From positions 806,001-870,000 of the forward strand of contig BGZK01000011.1 in assembly GCA_005406025.1 (NCBI GenBank): 64,000 nucleotides of DNA. The letters are read 5' to 3'. The position numbers were made by a program, and so were the translations under genes. The stretch is from Eumeta japonica. Lineage: Eukaryota > Arthropoda > Insecta > Lepidoptera > Psychidae. Under the pieces are notes generated by a model. It saw only the letters and a program-made list of their open reading frames with translations, was not told the origin of the DNA and searched no databases. Shown piece by piece: positions 36,501-48,500 of the stretch (position 1 is its first letter; each line of letters opens with the position of its first letter).

Positions 36501-39500
36501 ACAAAGAAATGATAAACTCTCTTTCTTCTTTGTCGAACTTTCTTTCTTTCTCATCCGAACCTTATATCAAGATTTGGGGGCGGGGGGACAATGGGGGCAA
36601 ATCAAAACTTAAGCCGAGTTTCTTGCGCTTGTTTTGCTCTTCATAACACACTACATGAGACTATGCACGAAACATTAAGTGCGTATACCCAGGTACCGGA
36701 CATATTCAGGGAGCAGCTGCCGCCTTCTTGCGTACGCCCTTGCTTATATCTCTTACCGATACCCTAAAATACCTCTACTGAACTGGGTTCCAGTTACCTG
36801 ATTATTTTTCCGTTTTGATACTTTTGACAATCATCATCACAAAACGAGAACCATAAATATAGTAAAGGGAAATGAAATCATGTTTAGAGGATAGTAGACG
36901 TGTTTGTTGACTTCTGATAGTAAAATTTTTCGTACATTTTCCCTAAATTATTACCAATGGTATGTTGTAATATATTTTTTTGCTTTTCCCAGTAGTTCAC
37001 CATTAAGTATTTCTATAATTGTTTATTTTAACAAGATTGTTAAAGTCTCATTAGTAACACGAATTCGTAACACATATACAATATGATACTTTTACAGATT
37101 TAAAAAAAAATATATGGAAATAAAACTATGTTTACTCTTTGAATTCCTCAATTTTATACAAGTTACTGAAATCCTTATAACTGATTATACGATAAACACG
37201 AAACCAATTAAACGTTGGGTGACTAGACCACGTAACGGTCCGATTAATTAAAACTAGAATAACTTTCATAAACAACGTGCAATATAACAAATTAGGACAT
37301 TTTAGTAAGATTTTGTAGGTACACTTAAAAATACCGCAAACTGAAAGCAGTTCTAAAAAATATGTAAAAACCACAATGCCATTTGTACCTACGTCTCGCT
37401 ACAACGGAACACCATTGTTTTCATAAAAATTCGACGTACGAACGCTCTGTGAACACAGAAATGACGCGACACGCGCCGGTGCCTCCGCGGAACAACGCAC
37501 CGTGGGCGTCGAGATGTTCAACCGATGTGATGTAATGTGATGCAGATAACTCTCGCGTTACGGCGGCGAATATGGTACACTTGTATCGTGAATCCGGTCT
37601 GGGACATTTGTGGAAAAATAGAGACCACTATCTAAGCTACGATTCGAAAAAGTTTAGCTAAATTATCCTAGATAAACTCATGATTAACTCCCTAAAAATA
37701 ACAAACTGGATTTTCGTCTAAGTCAGACGCAATCTCGATCAGCTCGAATTTTGCGATATAAAATAAATCTATTACAACTACACGTCTTTCCAGATTGCCT
37801 TGAAATTGTAAAACTTAACCTGCGTACGTAAAAAAAGCTCTTCCTCGTAAATGCTTTCGATAGTAAACATTTTAAGTCGGAAATTCATTGAGCAAACACT
37901 TATTAAGATTCAATCAGACTTTATTTTTGGTACGTACCTAATATGCGATCTTGACGAGACACTTCAAAACCGATGTCTAAAGCGTCACAAATTATTCTTT
38001 CACGGTGGAAAAAGGACGTAGACACAGAATAAACGTGCAGGCTTCGAAATCAGAAACGTTAATGAGGCTGCGCGGACGCGGCCGGCGCCCCCTCGCCGCG
38101 CCCTGACTCACGTTCGGCTCGCCTTCGATCGTCGGCGACGGACTTATTTGGCGAGTTCGCTTCGCCGCGAACCGATAAACTTGCGAGCGGCCAATGTCGG
38201 GCCTTATTGATGGTTCAAAATTAAACATGCACGCGAACTAAAGCGGCCCAGGGACGGATGCTTGTGATGCATTCGAAGTTGCCTTATTAGAGTTGTTAGG
38301 TCTCGTTCGTGGAAGTCACACACGCATCGACGATGGTGCATAGAAAAACAAATAGAGAACAAATCGAACAGATGTAGATAGTATAATAAATTTTCGTTAA
38401 TATTGACAATAAAAAAAACAGACTTCTGTAATTGTCTACTTAAACAAATTAATGTGAGCAACAAGGAATGATCAATTTTAATTTTGAGCCGTAAGCTTCA
38501 CTATCTTATATTAAACAATAACCAATAAAAACCTCGAGAAGTACATAACAAATGACATAATATACAATTTTTATATTTTGGTATTAAACATTAAAATAAA
38601 GCTAATTGTTTTTTTTTTTCATATACTCACTATCTAATATTAAAAAGGAAACTATAAACAATTTCAAGCCTAAAAATAAACATAATAAATCTATCTCATA
38701 TCCCTTTTTGCATCTAGCATAAAATGCAAAAATTCTAAATAAACGCAGTTACCATTGCACAACACCAGGCAACGTCGACGCAGTTTAATTAACAGCCTAA
38801 CAATGCATAACGTCTAGAAGCATGCATTCGTATCCCGGTAAACGGTAGGCGTTCGAGACGCCGTTAACGACCCACGCATAGATCGGTAATTGCAGTTTCA
38901 TGGCAAATAAGGCTATTGTATTGTTTGAGCTGACATAGCAATTCGATTACGATCTCAAACCTACATGATCAATTTACGAAAACCAATGACGAACGTTAAT
39001 CTCTGACGAGCGACATAACAAAAAATCACCGAATTCAATTGAGCTAGAAGTATAGTTGCCGGGCGTTTTTTTTTTTGCATTTGGGAACGGTATTAATCTA
39101 TACATAAAACTATACTTGTTCGATGCACGTATTTGGGAAATATTCATTAAAAACTAACATGGGAGTCCTTTATAAACACAATAAGAGCCAAAAGAAATTA
39201 TTTTTGAATTTTAGTTTATCTATCTGCTTTTATGTTTGTTTGTTCGCGCATCACATAAAAAAATCTGCATGTAACTGAATATAGTTACCCAGATACGTTG
39301 GTGGAGATCTAACTTAAAAAATATGGTATATTTCATCTTTATGCACCGTCTAGAAATTTAAAAATAGGCAAAAATCTATACTATTTAACGAAATATACGA
39401 AATTCTTTTTAAAATTTCTTGACTGTGTAATTTTAAATAACTTTTGTAATCGTTTTTTTAATATAACACCTATAGTAGGTGTACGAAAGTATTATTATAT

Positions 39501-42500
39501 AACACCTATTTAAGTCATTATTACGAGTACAATCTCTTATTATAACAACTTTAAAGATTGCGATGAGAGCACTACCGGGATCAAAATAATAATGAACAAA
39601 GTATTATCAGTTGACATAAAAAATATAGGAATCCATTTTGTATCCACGCAGGCAGAGCTGCGATTGAAAACTAGTTTTTAATGAAACTGTAGAACACCTT
39701 ACAACGAATATCTTTTTTTCTTTTTCTTCTCTTCTCTGCTGACTTGTAAAATGGATAGAATAAACACAATGCACCTTAATGCAAGTACGGCCCCTGCAAA
39801 GGTAAAAATCGGCCTAAAGACAAAACGGAAAAGCACTGAATTTCTTCGAACCTGTTAAACAATAGTTTAATAGGTCATCATCAGTGCAACAACGATCGGA
39901 CATAATACCAATCAGGGCGCTGTATTGCTTCATATTATGAAACATAGAGTTAGAAGGTAGAGCGCGAGATATTCCATCACGTTCGCGTTTAGCGTTGTCG
40001 CACAAAATCTATTTGTACTACACGGAAAAAGTATAAATAAAAGTGTCAATGAGTATAAGCATCGTATTTTTATTATCGACCATTGTGTTTTAAAACGACA
40101 ATAATTCACTTAAGATTCCGTACCTCAAGAGGAAAAAGGGCACTTTTGCAGGATCAATGCAATGCCAACGTCCTACGCGGAATGAGCAGTTTTGCCGTAA
40201 ATTAAGCATTTACTGGTCGATTTATCCACGATCAGGAGCGGAGAGGTACTGAATTATCATCGCGTCAATTATAATGCTAAAATCAAAGTAAACCGTTCTC
40301 CACACGCGCAAATAAAGCTCCCACCATCAGCGATAAATAAACGGTCGTTCGATGAGTACAGACAATCGCACGATACACGTGGGTGACGATTACTGCGCTT
40401 GCGCGATCTAAGTCGTTCGTCGCAGACAATTTAATGCAATTATCTGTATACTTCAATTGGAGTACCAGACATACTATTCAACAACAACATATACACTATT
40501 AAATCGATCCTGTTATGAATACCCTGTGTAGCAGTCACACACAGTGTTACCACCTTTTTATAAGCAGGGTATAGGATTTATCTACCTGATTTTACAGTAA
40601 TCAATAAAAATAATACTCCTGAGCATCCAAGAACATGTAACCGGTGATCACAACACCGCAGTTACAAACTCGCAAGTCACTTTTGGTTGCTTACAAAACA
40701 TTTTTCTTGGTTGGGACGGTTGTTATGTCGATTTTTTAATTGATTTACTATTTCACAAAAAAGAATTAAGTGTACAGTTTGTGAACATGTTGTGTAAATT
40801 GCAAAACGCTGCCTCTACTAATTAGGTCTTTATGGATTAAAAAAACGTTACTTTTTCAGACAAGAATCATTGAGTCCAAAGTAAATATATAAACATATTA
40901 CGCGACAACTTTATGTGTATATCAATACTGTGCGTCTTTATAACTTGCCATCTGTAGTTCTAAAATATACCCTATATATTATGTCGCATAGACAGACATC
41001 CCAAGTTATTAACGTTAACTAGATACTTAAAAATACTTAAATTATAATTCATTATTAAGATAGCAGAATAGCAATATGTACTTACATTGTTCGGAGAGTT
41101 TTTTACTTTTTGCATTGAACGAATTGCAACTCCCAAAAAACACAAGAATATTACCAAAAATAGACAAGCCCTTGTCAAAACAAACATATCGACAGTTTTT
41201 TTGTAATACGAAAATATAACTAAATTTTATTATGAAAAATGTGTGCTAATTTGAAATCGGGAGTGAAGTCGAGTTAGATATATATAGGATTGACATAATA
41301 GTTTAAAGATCTTTTCTAAGCCTACGAAAGCTAGCTGTAGGCAAGACTTTACATGAGCTAAAAAAATATTTTAGACGACGAAATAAGCTTCAGAGAACTT
41401 ACCAATAGAATTAATAATATTGGAAAAAGCAATTTATTAAAGCGGGTCGAAGAGATCAATTGAATACTTGTGGGTCTGGTAATAGGGTTTGCATTTATCG
41501 TTTATACCAACGAGATTTATTTAAAGGATTTGTGTTGATTTGAATTATATTTGTGAAAATTTTTTTTTAACTAGCCAATGTGTTGTTTTATCTTCAAACA
41601 ATGAATTTATTAATGGTATGTCGTGAAAGGAAACTTCTGTATTGCATTGTTAGTTTATTAATAATTAAATTATTATTCTCACGTGTCTAATATAAATTGT
41701 AGAAAGTCAGAGGAAAATTACCTACGGCTTAAAATATTTATTGCATGAGGTCACATCCAAATGACGTAAGTCCCGAATATAATAAATAAACGAAAGCAGG
41801 ATCCGAAGCGTGACTTCGATTTATCAGTATATTACATCATCGAAAATAATAATGATAATTTAACAGAACTCCACTGCTATCGATAAACACTAATTTATTA
41901 TATTTCGGATTAATGTCATTCGAATTAAATTTAGTTTTCGATTTAAATTAAATATATACCTATATCGGAACATATCGGATTTATATTTTTATAATCATAA
42001 ATATTTACACGCTTATAAGTTGATAGGTCGTTTTAAACATAAAATATTCAATAAAAAGACCGATCACAAATGAATCGTAGATACGTATTGTCTGACAAAA
42101 CATCAACAAGCGTGATTGGGTTTAACATCAGCACCTAACTGAACAAGGCTAGTCTAGACAACTCTAGTAAGACATTTTTCTAATATTAGTTATTTTCAAG
42201 CTCTCTGCGTGTTGCGGTTTGTTTGATTTGTAACTACGCCGCAGGGTTCTGACACACGATCAGCGCTAAACAATATGGTACGATATGTGCTCATTGTTAT
42301 TTCAATCGAGGTCAAATATTATATTCATACTGACTATTTGTCAACATTCCTAGAAGATATATCATTTCTTTTTTGTTAAAAAGTTTCAAATGTAAATGTT
42401 CCGCTGTAACGATCTTCTATATCTTTTAAAACTTAATTCGATCGTAAATATTTTTATTTATAATTATATTGAACACAATAAAAACGTGTGCCGTTACTAA

Positions 42501-45500
42501 CCGCGTAGAGAAAACAAATTTGTTTTTAACATAATGAATATATAAAAGGACAAGAAATCGCAACGGCTCGCTTTCACCTTAGCATATGACAATTTTGGCG
42601 GATCGCCTACGCCGGGGACTTGACGACTTTTTTTTTTGCTAGACCTGTCCGCCAACGCCTAAAGTGTTGTTATTCATCCTACTTTACATAACATATGGCT
42701 ACGCAATGCCATTTTTTCTTAATATAGAAATAACTACGGGATTCTAGAATGCGTGACCAGAAGCTAACGAAGCAAAATGAATGTCTAAGAAAAACGTGTT
42801 AAAAGTTGATAACGAGCCTTGACCTATGGAGATTCAATTTTCGCACTTTATAAATATATAAACCTGTTGACCTCAAATTTAGCGAAAAAAATCTAATATG
42901 AATGTTGTGACCATTTAAAAACCACTCATATAATAATATAATAAAAACTTATGCCCCTATATTTTGGTAGAATGTACAATCACAACAGTACGCTAAATGC
43001 GTAAATTTTTGTTTAGACTGTAGATTAAGATTGTTAATCGTAGACGCAAACCTAGCAATTCACATGCACACATTTGACGGTAGGGGGTGACATGATCTGT
43101 CGTCGGCGATACGGATACGGCCGTCCGATCATACAAGACACATTAGCAGTGGCGTAGCTAGGGGAGGACGGCGGGGGCAGCCCGTACCGGATGTCACCCC
43201 TAATTGGGTGACACCCGATTAGAGGTGACACCCGAGTTCATCCTACCGCAAATTTTGATTCACAAAAAATGCACAACGAAATATAAAACATTGTTTATCA
43301 TTAGACTTTTCTTCAACTTAACAGTTTTCATTTTTAGGTGTCATTTCATATCCGCCCCGGGTGACACCCAGGCTACATTAGAACTACACCACTGCACATT
43401 AGAATTTCTCGTATAAGAGGTAAGGCGAGCGCAGCCGGCACTCCAACTTCACTCACACCACCGCCACCGTTCCTAACTTTATTTCTACAAGGACTGTACG
43501 ACGTTGATGTGAATCCCTCAATATCCTATAGTGTAATAAACACAGCACGACAACTCAATCCAAATGAGTTAATAACTTTTTTGCACAAAACGTAACAGAT
43601 CCAATGACGAACGAGAGTTTTATAACTGCGGCGTTGCGATATCGGATCACCGATATCGGACATCGCATTCAGCTTACACCTTCAAGCACACAAAACTCTT
43701 AGATCGAGGTACGCGAGGACACGATCGAGGTACAGCAACGGAGAGCGGTTTCACCTTTGGCCGTCATGCCTTCGGTGTTGTAGGACGCGGGGCCGGGGCC
43801 CACCTTGCCGGCCGGTAGCTCCGCCAACAGCTTCTGTCCGATGGTGAACGCGGGCGCGCGGGGCTTGCGCGACTCTGACGGCGGCTTACCTATAAATGTT
43901 AACAAAGTCGTTTGGTTATGACGAATTTTAATTAACTACGACTTCATCTGTGTACTTGATTAAAAGAAATTAAACGTCCATTACGAATATCCGATGGATG
44001 TATTGAGATGAAAATATCAAATGGATAATTAAATGGTGATATTTAGATTTTAAAAACAGCTTTGATTATTGTAAATGAATGACCCTCGTTTTGTTTTTGT
44101 ACACAAAGTACAACTAAACGTAATCAATTTCAAATCGTGTAAAATAAAATATTGTTAATTATCCAATGTTAGTATTGTTGTTGTAGTGTCGGTAGTTAAT
44201 AAGTTAACATTGTAATGTACTATTGTAATTGCGGGTCAGTCGAAATTACACTATTCCACCGTTCACATGTGTTTTCGGCTATATCACATTCAGCGCACCC
44301 AACGCCCTTAGGACAACACCACAGTTTACAATGAGAACTAATCAGAGACCATATATCTACGATCGGTTAGGACATTCACGTCTCGCAATCATTTGAACCC
44401 AACACTAGCCATTGCTGGTTACAGATAAAACAATATTTTATTTACCTACCCACAAAGTGTGGGTTTCCTCAGGGTGTCCCTTTGACGTTAAAGGAATGGT
44501 ATTATTACGTAAATGTATTTTTTTTGTGTTCTTTTTGTATTTTAAAAAGTAAGAAACGAGTTATTTATTATTGTACCCAGTTCATTAAATTAACATTACT
44601 AATATAAAGTTCCACTTAATTAATTAAGTATAGTTTAGTTTACACTTACGAATCGGAATAACGATCGCTTTAACTATATGTTTGAGGTGTAGGAATCGTG
44701 TCGATTTTCGTCTAAAAACACAAAACAACAATTGTGCCTATATCTTGATCTTCGATCACCTTCACTTAGATGAAGGAGTGTATCTATTGAGTTATATTAT
44801 GACTGCCGGAAGCTCGTTTCTATCCGTATCGGTGCATGAATCTTATAATTCGTTGCATGATTTTAAACAAAATTGCCCACTATATATTACTTATATTTGA
44901 TACCCATATTATGATTAAGCAACTATGATTTTAATGAAACATAACATAAACAAAATTACTGTAATTTTGGAATGGGACCCTGACCCGTCCGCTACTTTAC
45001 TTTGATCCTAACGTCACTAATGTGGTTATTTATTATAAATGTAACGACAAATAGACTACTACGACAACGCAAGACCTTTTCGATCGCCTAATTCGTTATA
45101 GACGAGAGCGGAGTGATTCGACGAGAGCGGAGTGATTCGACGCTCGCAGACTGCGGGTCGGGTCCGCGACGCCTCCGGTGCGGTGAGAGGCGACGCTACC
45201 GCCCACACGCATTTAAATCCGGACGACGCGCCACGTCCGGATTTAAATGTTGTGTTGTCGTGGCCGACTTTTATCACCCCACTGTTGGGGCATACTCTCC
45301 CACGGTCTTTTTATTACAGATTGATTGAGAATTTGGAAATGAATACCCTGCTAGCTGGCCCAGTGCAAGTTGGACGCTGTAACGATTTCATTCGAACAAA
45401 GTGACGGCTGCGAAGTGAGCTGCGAGTGCTGGTCTGCGCAGTTACTGTCAAGTGTAACGCCCGGCTGACAACTTAAATTTGCTAATGTTACGCGACTTGT

Positions 45501-48500
45501 AACTAACTTTTCAGGCGTTAATTTGTTTGAATTTACCTATAACGATAGGTACAGACGGCTGAAAGTGCTTCCGGGTCACATACAGTTATTTACTCAGATG
45601 TAAATCAAATACTCATAGATTGATTCGCCCGCCAAAAGAATTAAAATTGTAGCTTCTAATGGACTTGCTCCGCACCGGCAAACGTGAAAAGGCTTCGGTA
45701 TTATAGGTAGCGCATTCCCGCATATCACAATATTTATTTCGTTTCGTTGCATATTTGAAACGTATTTTACTATGAATATTAATATTTCTACGACATTACA
45801 CGTCATCTTTCTAATGGTTTTAGCAATAATTTTCATAAAAGGTACATACTTTAAAATGCTTAACACCTCAAAGGCTACCTACCTATCTAAATAATTTTCT
45901 AACATCATTTATATCATGTTCGCTTTTAAATTGTTTGTAAAGCTTATGCTATTAGCCTAATCTGTTTAAAGTACCGAAAACACCTTGATTTTTTTCTTCG
46001 AATTAATTTATAAAATATGATTCTCTGCAATTCAAATTCTAGCCATTTCCATAAAGGATTCTTATCATAAAATAGCAAACAACCCAGGGCATATATTATA
46101 CAACAAATTTATAAAAAGTTTTTGAATAAAATGGATTTACTTTGTATGTAACTAACCGTAAACACCTGACGAACGAATATTTCTAAACAGTAAAACATAA
46201 ATAAATCATAAATAATTTAAATACCTCATAAACATCTATTACCTAATGAATAATGAATTCAACGCATGGAAAATTTAATATATAAAAAAACTAACCCACT
46301 AAAACATTCAAATGCACTGACAAGATTACTTGATGGGATTATTGTCAATTCACTGTAATAATAAATGGTAAAACAGAAAAAAATAAATCTTAACACTGAA
46401 AAAAATATATGTGGCTTGAAAACTGGCAGCAAACCGAGTTAAAGTGTTCAGGAGATGATCTATTAGCCCCAGCCTGCGCGACGTTCGGGTAAACAAGAGC
46501 GCGCAATCTGCGCTGATGTCACCTCGTCAGTGTACCGAGATAGGGTCACGTAGTCTGCCTTTATACATATTTTATATATGAAATTGGTCATACTTTATAA
46601 TTTAAATGATTGTTGTACATTTTTCGATAGTATTTCGTTTCTACAAAACATAACTATTAATTAATGATAAATATTTTTGTTCAAAGAATTTTTTGACGAC
46701 GTTTTGTAAATCGATAAACGCCGGCCGCACGCACGAAAAGCATGACTCATTGTCGCGTTCCGCCTGAGCCGAGTGTGCGAGCGAGAGCGCGGAGCAATAG
46801 AGATGCACGATCGGCCTAAACGTTCGGCTTGTGACGCATCTATCTCTTTACTGTATAATTTAAGTAGAAAAATATTTGAATTAACGAGTGCAAATAAATG
46901 TTAATTTATCGAAAACATTGTTATTTTCAATCAACTCCTTCTTTGTATAATACAAAATAATGATAATTCTGTGATAATAATTCAATTCAATTCATGAAAG
47001 TATGCAATTTTTCATCAATGTTTTCTTATGACATTATCAAGTAAAATTATCGTCCGTAAACCAACTTTACAAACAACCAATTTTTTTGAAAGAGTTATTA
47101 TTTCAAACAGAATTGTAATGCGAATTTAAATATACTTTTAGAGTGCGGAAATATAATATTACTACGTGTATTAAAATATTCGACTCTTATTTACCGTACT
47201 CTATACTTAAAAAATATAGTTGCGGTATTTTATTTGGAAGCATACCTTCAATGTTATTATTTTGATTCTAATGTTTTCATGTTGTCGACTTAATATCGTT
47301 GACAGCCCTACGTTAGAATAAACATGACCAACGCGCTCCGTCCACGATTCACGACAAAAAATTCGTCACGGGCGAGGCATAGGTGTAAATAGTGAACTGT
47401 ATCAATAAAAAAAAAGTCGTTGTAAGATGGCCGCTCGTAACAATACTCGACGCACGACTACCATTCGGTATTAAATTTGGTAACATTTTTTTTTCTTTCT
47501 TTTTTTATGTACAACTAGCCTTCAACCGCGGCTCCACTCGCATGGACATAGATAAATTTCTTCATCTATAAGCGAAATATCACTAACTGACTCACTCACT
47601 CACTCATCACGAGATCTCCGAAACTATAGGTCTATAGGTCCGGTTCACTTGAAATTTGGCATAATTAGTCTTTTCAGAACTGAGACGCTTACATAAGACG
47701 GGTTTTACACAAATCCTATCCAAAAAAAATTTCACCATTTAATATCAGCGCACGATTTCATGCGCTGCCATATTTTATACGCCATACATACTGCTTCGTA
47801 TTTACGAACAAACAAATATTGATTTTTTGACATATATTAGTTTTGCCGCTAGCACTGTGCACTTGGAAATTGAAGGTAACGGTATAATAACCAGGTAACT
47901 AATGCAAAAACCGCGTTCTAGTCTCAATTGGAGTCGGCGCGTCATCCATCGATGCTTTTAATTGGGCAATTCAGTAAGTCGCACGTCGACCTTATAAAAA
48001 TCAAACTACCAGGTCGGCCAATAGTAGGGTTGCCAACCGTACTCTAAAATAGAGTATTGTACTCTATATCATGTAGGCGTACTCTATAATCTATAACACT
48101 AATAGAGTACGCTAAAATACTCTTTTTTTTCTGTGTTGTTATGTGCTGCAAAAAGTATAAAAAAGTACCTTTTTAAAAATTTAAAATAAGTGATACTCCT
48201 TTTTATTAGTCCGTACTCTTTATTTACCTCCCTTGAAATCAAACATACTCTATTTCTTCTAATAAAAGTTGGCAAACCCTAGCCAATAGAGTAACGACAT
48301 CAATTGAGCCGTCGGCCCGCCGTCGATCGCCGTACGAGCGCACCTCGACTGGATTGGACATAATACGCAGCCTTGAAATGAAATGCGATGAGATCACTTC
48401 TGTTTACGATTATGCTCTTTGGAGTTATCATTGCTGTGTGGCGTCGACTGTTATAAATAAAAATTATTTTGTTCTTTTGCGCTCGGTTTGAGTGTAAACA

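Larger units (their letters stand above)
36252..43754 (-). other. intron 2 of the ODF3-like gene
   Basis: A 7.5-kb intron. It holds a transposon-ORF tail remnant next to exon 3 (36,266-36,412), a GC-rich block at 38,040-38,190, a Helitron-like 3' end (39,540-39,675), the possible nested gene (39,814-41,187) and an hAT-type MITE (43,147-43,394). The remainder is AT-rich with no ORF I can support. Confidence 0.75.

Noticed and set aside
40265..40320. Insulin B-chain-like reading ICACGERFTLILAL before the possible third exon
   Set aside because: No splice donor in the right phase follows it and a TAA closes the frame; treated as chance.
45113..45404. Two overlapping plus-strand frames in a GC-rich block
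   Set aside because: They share the tandem duplication and hairpin sequence in different frames; no protein-like composition or splice support.
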